Origin: Aquila chrysaetos chrysaetos
Lineage: Eukaryota; Chordata; Aves; Accipitriformes; Accipitridae
Direction: 5' to 3'
Assembly (NCBI RefSeq): GCF_900496995.4
Contig: NC_044020.1
Location: 14,030,001-14,094,000 of the forward strand
Length of the DNA: 64,000 bases
The notes below the pieces were generated by a model. The model did no database searches. It saw nothing but the letters and a program-made list of their open reading frames with translations, and was not told the origin of the DNA. Every line of letters starts with the position of its first letter. Positions within the stretch are counted from its first letter, which is position 1. The translations under genes were made by a program, and so were the position numbers. This document shows positions 1 through 12,300 of the stretch, in pieces.

Positions 1-3000
1 GAAACAGCTGTGTTGTGTTTAATACGTCAGATCAAGGCACAGACAGCAGGCGTCCTGCCAGTACATGTAAGCACTGGTGTCTAAGAGCAGACTAATTTCT
101 GACCACCTTCTCCCTGTCAGCATCCCTTACGAGGATTCCTTTATCTGCTGCTTTTCCCGCAGTGGCTGGCTGGGCTGTTGCAGTTCCAGGGAAAGGCTGA
201 CCATCTTCAGAAAACTGTGGTGGTAATGTGTGGCGGTATCAGTATCGTGAATCCTTAAGGGGATAAAGAATCAGAAAAGGAAAAAAGATTAAGTTCATGC
301 AAACCTTGTAAACTTTCCAAGATTAAACAGTCTGCTACCAGATGTTTGGTAGCAGACCAGATGTTATCTAAGAATAGTTTCTTTTACCTGCTTACTTTTC
401 TAACCTTTAGAAAATCCAATTACTTGCTTGGCCTTCATATATTCCTGGTTACCAGTCCTAGCTAATCCGGTGCTTTAAACTGTGATTCATCCAGCTTCCA
501 TATCTGCCACAGATATCTGTTTCACCTTGGCAAATTGCATATTCTCTGTGCTTTAATTCTCCATCTGTATAGACAAAATTAATCTTGAAATTTCAGAATA
601 GCTGCAAAGATAACTGTATCTGCAAAAAGGTCTTGTTTTGGTATAAGCCATCTCCTTTTCTGGGTAAATGCAATCACTACATCATCTGATGCAAAGGCAC
701 CAGAGCCACTCAAAGAAACTGGCATTGGATTGGGCAGTAAACTGTTTTAAGCCAATTTAGCATACATTCATGCTTTTCTTGGCAGAGATGCTTTTATTTT
801 GGTTTGTGCAGTTTCTTTCAGTTTAGTTTAAACCTATCCCTAGTCAGTTTAGGCTGTTAGTCAGTTTAGGAGAAGTCTCCTTTTAAGCTGGTGCAAAAGC
901 TGTTTGGAAAGGTTGTTTAAATGGCTGACTTGTTCAGTTAAATCACTGCAGTATTTTTCATCCCTAGAAAAGGCAGCTATTGAGGTGAAACTTTGGCTTC
1001 TTAACCATCTTTCCTTATTGACAAGCACACCCTCCATTAGCATTTACTTTCATGACAATTCTTATGATGGACAGAAAGTGATTTGAAAATTAAGTAATTC
1101 ATTTTGCTTGGTTCAGACTTGTTAAAACTGGACATCCATCAACAGAGATTTTAGGGTAACAAAGATTTTAATGTATTTTGCAGTGTGTTTGGGATTTAAC
1201 ATTAATTTTGTAAGGTCTTCTGTAGGGGGGTGATGTGAAACACAGGGTGAAATATCTGCTCTCTGATGAACTTCATCAGCACTTCACCTGCTTCTCGGTT
1301 TTGGACTGTATGCCTGTTTTTAGATCACGTTCCTGTTTCCAGTCTGGCATTTCACTTCCTCCCACTCCAACACATGCCCCAGGTAGCGAGCGTCCTGCTG
1401 GGCCCATCTGTACTTACCTGAATTTATGAGTTAAAGCAGCTTTCTAGATTTCTACCACAACAGCAGGTTAGAGTTTCCCAGTTCTCTTCCCAGATGCTGC
1501 TCCAACATTCTCTCTCGCACATATGACTTCCTAGCTGTTTGAGATCCATTTTAGGGCATTGGTGAGATTTTGAAAGCTGCTGGGTAGGACTCAACCCAGG
1601 CCAAGAGCATGACAACGAGCTCTGCTAGTGATCTTTAACATCCTTTATTAATCACTTGCTGTGGCAGAGGGACCCGCCATTAATCCTGAATGAGCTCCAG
1701 TCTGGTACCAGGGCTCCCTTGATTCCTGTCAGTTTACCAGGTCAGATCCTTGGCAGGCCTTGATGGATTTCTAAAATCTACATCACCTTACCTCTTGGCT
1801 GCTGTTGCCATGAGATTTTCCTTTTGCTGCCCAAATCATCGCCTCGTGTTTTACTCAGCTTTCTCACTTGGGCATCCATTACGATGTCATCTAAGTGGTG
1901 CTAATTTTACAGAAGAAGCATTAAGTACTGAACTGTGCTTGGACAGACTCAGATAATCTCTGTTAACTGCAATTTGATGTTGGACTTCTCATCATTAAAT
2001 GTTATAATAGATGCTGTTAGATTCTGTAGGGCATCTAAGATGCAAGTCCTATCTTCCCAACTTCAGTGCTACCCAGAGTCTTCTAACAGGAAACTTGGAC
2101 TTTCTTTTACCAGTCTTTGACATATCTGGCCATGGACGCCCCTGGAAATACCCACCTTGTAGCTATTCCTAGTTTTCTTGTGCCCTCAACCCCCATCCCG
2201 AGTTTGGTTTTGACTGACAGAGTAAGACAGTAAATTAATACTTTTCCAACAGAGCTGGTGCTTCTTGAGTCTTTGGCGTTTTCCAAAGATGGAGCCTCTA
2301 CTAGAAGGTGTTAGCCAAGTCTCCCCCATCTTTCTTTCACTCAGGGTGTTCCCTGATGTGGCCTGTTTTCTGGGGGTCTTACTCCTATAACGTCTCTCCT
2401 TGAACACTACTTTCACAGAATTCTTCTCCTACAGAAAGTTGGTACAACCGCAGGTGTTTAGTAAGTCAAATGAATTCACATTTCCTATAAGAAAAAGGAA
2501 ATGAGGTTCATAAGAGCCCATAAACTTTCTATTATGAAGCAATCTGTTAGCCAGCTGTCTGGTTGCAAACCACAGGTTATGTTACCAGCGTTGCTTCTTC
2601 CTGTCTCTCACCTCTTAAACCAAAGCTGTCCCAGTGGCCCTCCTGTGTGGCAGCTTGCTCGCTCTGGCTGCTGGCCATGAAGGCCTACCTGAACAATCTT
2701 CCCAAAGCTAGCCATGGTGGTGGAAGATATTAATGACCCCAGTTACTCAGTGCCACTCAGCTGGTAGAACTTCACCCTTCCCTCAGCACTGCTCTTCATC
2801 CATTTCAGTGCAAAACCAGCTGCCTCGAGTTCACCCGGCTGAGGTGAGGCATCTGAAGGATGGTAACTTAACAAGCCAGCTCTTTCCATAGTGCTGATCT
2901 ATGCCTAGGTCTGTGCATTGAACACACCATGGTCACAAATTTGTCTGGAAGCCGCCTAGGGTAGCATCTGTATCACAGTAATGCTTCAAAATCAATGATT

Positions 3001-3209
3001 GTAAATTCAAGGGAAAGTGAAGAGGTGTGTTGATGGTGCGCTGTATTCTCACCTCCTCTGCTCCTGTGCTGTTGCTGCTTTTGCTGAAAGAACAAGAACG
3101 TTTCAGTGGAGTTCTTGAGAGATGCAGGACCTGCCTTCATTTTCCCTGCAAGATGTTGTTGACAAGGAGTGCTGAATGGTTTTTCACCTCTCTTCCCTCC
3201 CCACTGCAG
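1..3209 (+). other. CECR2: CECR2 intron (partial)
   Basis: Non-coding sequence before the first recognisable CECR2 exon. It ends in a pyrimidine-rich tract and CAG acceptor at 3209. I looked for the preceding charged exon (the QKKEQEQ/KEERKRELEEK-type segment) and did not find it, so that exon is probably further upstream. A perfect 11-bp hairpin lies at 330-357. Short ORFs here look random. Confidence 0.8.
330..357. repeat. Perfect 11-bp inverted repeat (hairpin)
   Basis: GTCTGCTACCA at 330-340 pairs with TGGTAGCAGAC at 347-357 around a 6-nt loop, inside a CECR2 intron. Confidence 0.85.
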
Positions 3210-3339
3210 AACGGGCCAGGAGGAGGAAGCTTCGTGAAGAGCGGGCCTGGCTGCTGGCACAGGGGAAGGAGCTCCCCCCTGAGCTTTCCCACTTGGATCC
3301 CAGTTCCCCTACTAGGGAAGAGCGAAGGACCAAGGATCT
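3210..3339 (+). CDS. CECR2: CECR2 exon: basic segment before the bromodomain
   Basis: 130 nt. The first two bases complete a split codon, then the frame reads [19 protein letters not shown] and continues through [11 protein letters not shown] to KTKDL-type residues. The acceptor is CTGCAG at 3204-3209; the donor GTGAGT begins at 3340 and splits the Leu codon with the next exon. Very close to the human segment as I remember it. Confidence 0.95.
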
Positions 3340-6300
3340 GTGAGTATGCAACTGGGCATGCAGCATACGAGTGCATTGAGGTAGTGAGTACGAGAAGGAG
3401 AGGAGTGTGATCATTCACAGGAATGAGGAGGGAGGATTGAGGTTGGAGAACAGTGAGGAATAAGCTGAGAAGCATCTGGATTTGGTCCATGCTAGAGGAG
3501 TGTTTGTGATAAGGCCTATTTGTCAGCATTATGGCACAGTGTGGGGAGTAGAAGGGAAGATGAAGTACGAGAGCATGTCTTACGTGTCCTCAGTCTGCAT
3601 ATTTACTGTTGCGCTTCCCATTACAGCTTTGAACTGGACGATGAGTTCACAGCCATGTACAAAGGTTAGTCCTGCCCCAGCTTTCCCCTTTGCATGACTT
3701 GCTCAAAGCAAAATACTCCTCTGGGTGTGTGTGTGTAACCATTCACCTTTCTTTTGCTACTGCCAGTTCTAGATGTGGTAAAGGCTCACAAGGACTCTTG
3801 GCCCTTCTTGGAGCCCGTTGATGAATCGTATGCTCCCAACTACTACCAGATCATTAAGGTATGGGAAGTGGTCTAGCCATCTTGACTGATGCACTTTGTT
3901 GACTGGGATGCAGTTTTTTGGAAGTGTTTTGAAGTTTTGTGGCCTGTGTTACCCTCACAGTCAAACTGCATGACTCCAGTAGTCCCTTCTAGCCTTACAA
4001 GTCAAGGAAACCAAAGATGAGGTGCTGCCTCTCAGGAAAGCAGCCTCCACTCCCCATCCCCTCTCTGTGAGGAAGCTAGCTATGCAACTTTGTAAACCCC
4101 ACTATGCTTGCTGTAACTGAGGGGATGTTTTGTTGTGTTTCAGGCCCCCATGGACATCTCTAGCATGGAGAAGAAGTTGAATGGAGGTCAGTACTGCACC
4201 AAGGAAGAATTTGTGGGCGATATGAAGACCATGTTCAGGAACTGTCTTAAGTACAATGGTGAAGGCAGTGGTAAGAGCAGTAAGATGCTAAGTTCATATA
4301 TTTGCAGTGCTCAGTCAAAGCAAGCAGTGATCTTTTCCCACTCACCAGTACTTGGTTTGTGCTTATTCTCTTTCAGGGTATTTTTGGGAGGGTGGACGAA
4401 AGAGTAGATGCTCCTGATTAATATGGCCTGGGGCTTTAGTGAGGTTTTTGGCACAATTTGGTCATGCTGAATTGGGGCATGGCATACCAAGGGACTCCCA
4501 TGTTGGTAGATGGTGAAGGTAGAACATACAAAGAGAAGAAAGTCTGTTTGTTTCTGAGCTCATTCCTTCGTATGCTTGTGTGTGTGTGCCCCTTTTTCTC
4601 ATAATATCTAACGCAGACTTTGAAAAGCATTGGAGTCTGGTTAGCTCCCAGCGTTTGAGTAGCACAGAAAAGTGAGGAATGAACCAGGCTTGTAGTCCTT
4701 TGGATGGAAAATGTAGGTTCCTTGGCTATTGAATGAACAACATGAGTCTGCAAATGGGAAACCCTGGGTTTAACTGCCATGCCAGTTAAAATTCTACGTG
4801 TTGCTTAGGTAAGAAATCACTTCCCGTATGGTGGGTCATCACTGCAGACTGTGTCTCACCAGCACAGCCTTGAAAGGGAAAATAGAGCTGCCCAGCTTGT
4901 CGCTGTGGGCCCCAAGTAAAAGCATTCCTGCACTGCCACTGAGAGAGCTCTGTTTCCCCAGAAACTTCAGGGTTAGTTTAGTGGAAACAACTGGAAAGTC
5001 ATTTGCTTCAAGCCCTTGTCATTAACACCTCTCACATGTCTTTTCCTTCCTATCCACTCCAATGAAAAGTAGGATCCCCTCTGAGCAGAATTGTACTGTG
5101 GAAATGATGCAATGGGGACACTGGTGTTGGCAGTAGCTTTCGTGTCAGGGTCAGCAAGTGCTTTAGAAACTGTACATGGATAAATATGTTTGCTGATTTT
5201 TCCTCTGTCTTGTAGCATGCAGCAGAGATTTGAATGAGTCCAAGAAAAGCCTCTGAATGTAATCAAATATCATTGCTGGAAGTTCACATTTCTTCTCTCA
5301 GCACTCTGCTGGCTAACTCTGCAGGTCACACATCTCTGCGAGCAGAGGTGGTGCTTCTCGTAATGTAATTCTTGGCACTATGCTGGAACACTGAGTTAAT
5401 GCTGACTCTGCAGGCTGTGCCGCTAATGGTACTTTGTCATGTCTCTGTGCCTGTCCTCTGGTGGGGTTACTGAACAAATCTGATGCTGCGTTGCTTATGG
5501 AGTTTAAGAACATAAACCAAAGTTGACTAGTTAGAAACACGTCTTCCTCAAAGAAACTTTGTGGAGGGGAGATGAGTTATCTGATGGGGAAAGTCGATGT
5601 TGCTTAATTGTTTCTCTCTATAAGGCCCTGTCCCTGATGTTGTTTGGTTTTTTTGACTACAGAATACACCAAGATGGCTTACAACTTAGAGAGGTGTTTC
5701 CACCGAGCAATGATGAAGCACTTCCCTGGGGAAGATGGAGACACAGATGAGGAGTTTTGGATCAGAGAAGACGGGAGACGAGAGAAGAGGAGCCGGCGGA
5801 CTGGCCGCTCCAGCACAGGCAGTGTTTGGACTCGGTCGCGAGACCCAGATGGACCAGGCAAGAGGCAGCAACGCCTGGAAAATGGAGGAAAACCTCCACC
5901 ATATCGAGCTACTTCCAGGGCTCCTGCTTCTTCCTCCTCTTCCTCTTCCTCCTTCTCCTCGTCCTCTGCAGAGGATCCAAGTGGCAACCCAATGCAGCCT
6001 CCTCGAGAAGTGGGGCCTTCCAATGGACGAGGTTTCCCTCGCTCTCTGCAGTACGGCGGCATGCCCAGCCCTGTGCCACATCCCAGCCAGATGGTAAGGA
6101 GCAGTTTCTGCTGTTCTTCACCCATCAGGCCTGAGGAGGGAGGGAGGTAAAGGGGAATGAATCTCTCTACTGTGAAATCCCTACTGCATGGCAAGAACCT
6201 CTTCCCAGAGATTAAGGGTTAGGGCTATGCTTTCTACGGCTGAAACTTTTCAGCCCTTAGATTTAAACTGGTGCAGTTTCAGTCTTTGCCACACTAGCTG

Positions 6301-9300
6301 GGAACAGTCTCCTAATGTTTCCCATGGCTGGCATGCCCCCATGTGGGCTTGCACCAGCTCTGGCTCCCCCAGTTCTCTTCTTTCCTTGAACAGTTACCCC
6401 GTTGTGCATGGAAAGCAGTCACGTTTCCTCTTTAATCTCCAGTTTATGATGCTGAACAAGCCGGTCTTCTTTTGTCTCAATTGTTTACAGATGCCTGGTA
6501 ACTTTGTGCCATCTGTGTACTACTGCATTCGTGCCTTGAGTATTTATAAAAGCAGTAAACAAAATCAAACACAAGGCCACCCTGGACTGCAGCAGTGACC
6601 TCTCTTTAGCCCAACATTTCTTCTCTGAATGCCACCTGTTCTGCCTCCCCTCTGGGCTGTTCCTCACCAATCCTTCACTGCCTTTTCCATTTTAACCAAT
6701 GATGTCTTGTGGTGTGGTGTATCAGCTGCTGCTCTGAGATCCAGGCTATCCCTTGCCCTGTTAGCTAGAGATCAAACAAAATTTTTAGAGCAATTCTTGT
6801 GATGCAGATAGTAGGATGCAGTAGGAGAGCTGGAGGCAACAAGTATTTTGAAGGAAACTCAGCACATTCCGCCATCATCCTACTTTGCATACTCTTGTGG
6901 TCTGCTCCTCTCCTTGGAGTGAACCACTGCCCCCTCCAGTCTTTTTGCTTGCTCCCAAGTAGTTGGGTGGCAAGTGAGTGTATTGCAACCTTAAGCACGG
7001 GGACGCATGGCTGGGGTGTGAGAGAGCTGCTTTGGCAGGGGAGCTGTGTCACCTCGTAGGAAAGAGACTGCAGGTTTTTCGTGGTATCTCCAAAAGGCCC
7101 ATCTGCTCATCTGTGTGGTTCCTCCAGCCTTGGCTTCCCCTCACCTGCAGCAGCTCTACTGCTTTTCTGCGCTTCACAGATTGTTTTATTTCTCCCTCCC
7201 ACACCCCGCCTCGTCCCCCAGAGACCAGCCGTGCCAGGAACGTTTGGTCCCCTGCGTGGATCGGATCCCACGAAACTGTACGGCTCGCCGCGAGTGCCTG
7301 AGCCCCACCCCGGAGACCCGGTCCAGCAGCACCAGCACTTTGCCATGCAGGTAAGAAACGCTGCAGCCAAGGGATTCAGCACCTCGGGACCCGCGGGTCT
7401 CCACCGCTCCTCGGTGTGACGGCTCTCACCGAGACCCACCCTGCCTCTCTCTCTCTCTCTCCCCGTCCTCCCCAGCCGGCCGTCGGACTGAGCGAGCACC
7501 GCGGGCACAGGCTGGCTGCCCCGGAGAAGCAGGCGTGTGCAGGACCGACCCACATCGCTGGCCTCAGCCCCCGGCCGGGCGCCCTGCAGCTGGGGCGCGT
7601 GAGCGGCCCCCCGCCCGACACCGTCTACCCGCCGGCCCAGTTCCAGCAGGGCTTCCTCCCCCCGAGGCACAACGGGCCCCCCATGAGGCCGCCGGAGGGC
7701 TCGGAGGTCCCCCCGGGGCACATGTACCGGCCCTACAAGTACCTGAACCGCACGCACCCAGCCCTGTGGAACGGCAGCCACGGCCCTGGCAGCCAGGGTG
7801 CCGTGGGGCCGGAGGAGAAGGCGCCCATGGGGCCGGGGCCCTCGCTCCAGCCCCGCGCCCTGGGGCATATGATGGACCCCCGGGCCATGAGGGCGCCGCT
7901 GCCTCCCAGCCAGTGGACCGAGCAATCAAATTTCCTACCTCACGGGGTGCCTCCCTCAGGGTATATCAGACCGCCCGGGAAAGCCGCCGGCCAGAGGATG
8001 CCGCAGACACCGGCCACTCTGTTTGGGGGACCGCCTCAGGTTCAAAGAGGGTGCCAGGGCGGGGACTCCATGATGGATAGCCCAGAGATGATCGCCATGC
8101 AGCAGCTGTCCTCCCGCGTGTGCCCGCCGGGTGTGCCTTACCACCCTCGCCAGCCGCCCCCGCCGCACCTCCCTGGACCCTTTCCCCAGCTGGCTCACGC
8201 TGCCTCTGCCGCCGGCATGCAGCCTCCGAAACCCGTCGTGGGGAACGGGAGCTCGCAGGATCCCACCAGTCAGACCATGGAGCCGGAGAGCAACCAAGGT
8301 AACGCCTCGAGAACCCGCCCGCCAAGGCAGCAGCCCCTGCCTGTAGCATTTGACCTTCCCTGCCTGCATCTGTTACCTGCATCCCCCTGCCTGCCTCCCC
8401 TTTGCTTCCTGCCAGGCATCCCTCCCGCCCGCTGCACAGCACCGCCATTTCCCGTGCCGGGGCAGACCCCCCGCCCGCTGGTGTGCGCCTGTGGGGAGGG
8501 AGCAGGAGCACCCCTAGGGCGGCTTTGTTGCTCTTGGGCTCCAAACTTGTAGGGGCCCAAACCTTAACTGTCACGCAGATGCACAAAATCTATCTCTGCA
8601 AATGTGGCTTTATTTGGATTTTTGCCACTAGAGAAGTGGAAAATACGCCCTGACCTTCAGGCTCACCAGAGCCAATTTTAAGCAGTGGCTGAGGCTCAGC
8701 AACAAAAGCAGGGTTTTTTTCCTAGAAAATAATTAAAATCTTGATAAAACAGTTGTGGGGCACACAGTTTTTACACATACCTTTTTATTTTTTTTAATCT
8801 AAATTGGAATATATTTTCTACTCCAGCCATCGCTTAGATTTTTTTAAGATTGTTTTGTTTCACTGTAGCCTGCCAGAGGTCCCCTCTGTCCCAGCTATAC
8901 CTGCAAGTTATCAGTTTGCCATGGGGTGCAAATGCAAAGCATAGGCTGTGATGCTTCTAGAGCTTACTTGGAGTTAATATAAAAATTGGATCTGCACAGA
9001 GTTAGGTAAGGAAAGAAGACGTTATGTGAATAACTGGTTTAAATATACTCCTTTGAGTATATGTCAGTATGGCTTCTCCTCTGAAATGCACACGTGCCTT
9101 GTGAGCTCTCAAAATCTTCACACAACAGGACTGCCTGAAAGCCCCTGAGCAGCCGTGTCAATCCAGGTGGGATGGCAGCGTGTCATGTGTGCCGTCACAA
9201 GTTTCTTTCTAGTTGAATTTCATTCATTCTAGCTGGTAAACTAGAGATCAAAAAAAACCCTTAAAAATAAAACAAACCTAAAGTAGAGATCAAAAAACCC

Positions 9301-12300
9301 CAGAGATCAAAAAAAAAAATTTTTTTTTCATTAATTCTAGCTGGTAAACTAGAGATCAAAACCCTTGCATCTTTTATCGATCCCTCGTGTGCCTTGCACT
9401 AAGAGGAAACTCTTTCCTTGTGTGCCATTGCTTAAAAGTCATCATCGTTTAACTGTGCTGGATATAGAACAGAGACTAGGGGAGGATGTTGAGTGATTGC
9501 AGGGCAGAGTAGCCGCATCTCCAAATCACAGTTGGTTAAAATATGGCTGTGATCGGCTTCACAGCATCTTGGTGTGTGGTAGTGCTTCTGCCCAAGATGT
9601 GGGCAAGTGGGGTTTGTGGACCAGAAAGGGCAACACAGCCTGAAATCAGGCTGCCATTACCCTGACTTCTTATCTTGCTATCATGTGGACCCCACTGTGG
9701 TATTTCCCAACTCTGCCTCTCCATTAGGCAGCCTCTGCGCACCCATGTGTCAGACCAAACCCAGGCGTGCAGTGTTACTCCAGTGGAGGTATGACTTATC
9801 AGTGGCTTGCAAACTACAGTGTGCTGTATCTTGAGGGTTCAGTCCACGTGTGGCATATTTCCAAGAGAGGCGCAATCTCATGAGTAATTTTTAAAAGGGC
9901 TCTTTTAAAAGCAGCAGCTACTGAAAGTCACCCAACTTTGTAAAAATGCACTCCAGAATTGCTAAAGGTCTCTGAAGGGAAGACTGTGTGATGGGTGTGG
10001 GTGGCTGCAGCCCCACAGAAGAGTGAGTACTTACAATGGAAGGACCTTCATGGCTTTAGAAAGTCACTTCTTTTTCTCTTCTATTTGCACAAAAGTGGGG
10101 TACTTTTTCCATCCAGATGTTAGGGACCTGTCAGGCAGAGCTGCCCAGCAACTCTGGGTCAGCAGCAGCAGAAGATGCTGAAAGGCTACTTCGGTAGACC
10201 TGGTTAAGCTGGCAGGAATTACTCCTTGGCACGTGTGCTTTGAGTGAGCGTGAGTAGGCGTGCGTATGTGTTGGGCGGGGAGGACCGATTTCCAAATTTA
10301 GACCGACATGTGACTTTTTTCCCCTCTCGTTCCAGTGGAGCCACCGGCAGGGGTCGACGAGAAGGCTCAGTGCATCGGCATTCCTGAGGGGGCCTACGCC
10401 AAACTCCTACCTCATCCCAAGCCCCCGCTGCCCATGGAGTGCACCAGGCGCGCCTTGCCCCCGGACGGGGAGGGGGACGGCTCCGGTGTGAAGGGCGACC
10501 TGAAGGCAGGGCAGGGCAAAGGCGCGTGGCCGGCAGAGAGCAGCTACGCCGGCGGCCCGGGCTGCGTGAGGGACCTGATGCCTGCCCCCGAGAGAGGGGG
10601 TCCCCTGCCTGAGAACGGGGCGGCAGGCGAGGGGCCGGCAGCTGGCGCCGAGGGGAAGGGGCTTGCCGCCAGCCTGCTGGAGAAGCCCCTCTGTGGCGGC
10701 GGGAAGGCTCTCCCCGAAGCGGCTGTGCCTTGCATGGGGCAGGGCACCGGCCTCCCCGGCGTGGACGCCGGCTCCATGGGGGCTGCCCCCAACCAGTTCC
10801 ACCCTCTCTACATGCCTGGTCTGGAATACCCGAATTCGGCCGGGCGGTACCACATCAACCCCGGCCTGCAGGGGTTCGGCCCTGTGATGGGGGGGAAGCC
10901 GCCTCCTCCCGCCTCCCACCCCCAGCATTTTCCCCCGCGGGGCTTCCAGCCGAGCGGCACCCACCCCGGCGTCTTCCCCCGGTATCGCCCCCCCCAGGGC
11001 ATGCCCTACCCCTACCAGCCGCAGCCTCAGCCTTCCTACCACCACTACCAGCGACCGCCCTACTACGCCTGTCCGCAGGGCTACTCGGACTGGCAGAGGC
11101 CTCTCCACCCCCAGGCCAGCCCCAGCGGGCACCCCGCCGCCCACCCGCCCCTGGCCAGACCCCCCTTCCCGGACCGGGGGTCCGCCGGCGGCTTGCAGGG
11201 CTGCGAGGCACTGAGCGCCGCCCTGGCCTCTCCCAACCGCATGGACGTAGCGAGTGCCAAAGAGGTTTCTCCGAGCGACGCGCAGGATCTGGGGCCTGAG
11301 GACGAGAAGTCCGAGGAGTCCCAGGAAAGACCGGAGAGTCCCAAAGAGTTTCTTGATTTGGACAACCACAACGCGGCCACGAAGAGGCAAAGCTCGGTGG
11401 CAGCGGGGGAGTTCCTCTATGGAGCCCCCCCACCGCACCTGGGTTCGGGGATGGGATTTGGCCCGTCGGCTTTCCCTCCCCACGGGGTGATGCTGCAGAC
11501 TGGCTCTCCTTACGCATCCCGCCATCCCGCCAGTCATTTCCAGCCCAGGACGTACGGATCACCCATGAATGCTCACCTGTCTCATCATCCGGCCTCCGGC
11601 CAGGCCAACGGCCTCTCTCAGGAGGGACCCCTGTACCGCTGCCGAGAGGAGAACGTAGGTCACTTTCAGGCCTTGCTGATGGAGCAGAGAGGCAGTGGAG
11701 GTGGCATGGGGGTGCCACCCCAGGACTTGTATAGACCCTCGGGGTAAGACCATGTTTTCTACGAGAAGGCAAGGCGGGAGGGGGATGATGCCTGGGTGAT
11801 GATGAGTGTTGGATATCCTTGAAAGGATATGGCTTGAAGTCAGAGGAGATGGCAATCGAAGTTGGAAGGCTATCAGGTGACTCTTAGGCCCTTGGAGTAA
11901 GAGGTCTCCTAAGCTGGAGTGAAAGTCTCATTGCAGCTCCTTAAAACAAGTAGCAATCGTTATGATGGAGACCTGTTAGCCTGTCCCATCCATCCCCACA
12001 CCAGTGCTTTGTTTTATCTGATAGTGTTTTGTTAATGTGTCATCCAGGGCTGTGCATCTCTTAATCAAATGGACTTTTGCCATTTTCTTTGCAAGAATTT
12101 TATTGCAACTTTCTCATAGTGAGGCAGAGTAGCTAACTAAAGTGGAAATTAGCCTCTTGTTATGAACTCCTTTACTTCAATGTTGCCCCCTTTTCCCCTC
12201 CTCTGACTTTGCCCTTCGTCCCTTTGTCTCTGTCTCAGATTTCCCTCACAGAAAAGTACTTCTCATTGAGACTGTGCATATCACATTTTATTCCTGAGTG

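Noticed and set aside
3970-4000. String resembling a CR1 tail (CAGTAGTCCCTTCTAGCCTT)
   Set aside because: Too short and diverged to call with confidence.
5679-6194. Antisense ORF of 171 codons with a Glu-rich run
   Set aside because: It is the complement of the CECR2 serine tract; the sense frame is supported by the bromodomain.
7107-7925. 272-codon antisense ORF across CECR2 exons 7222-7350 and 7476-8298
   Set aside because: It crosses the intron between two real exons and is a composition effect.
10407-11537. 376-codon antisense ORF opposite the large CECR2 exon, plus other long ORFs at 10855-11772 (-) and 10730-11299 (+)
   Set aside because: The CECR2 frame is clearly the real one. Stop codons are rare in all frames because the exon is extremely GC-rich, and the alternative products are low-complexity Arg/Gly/Pro sequence.
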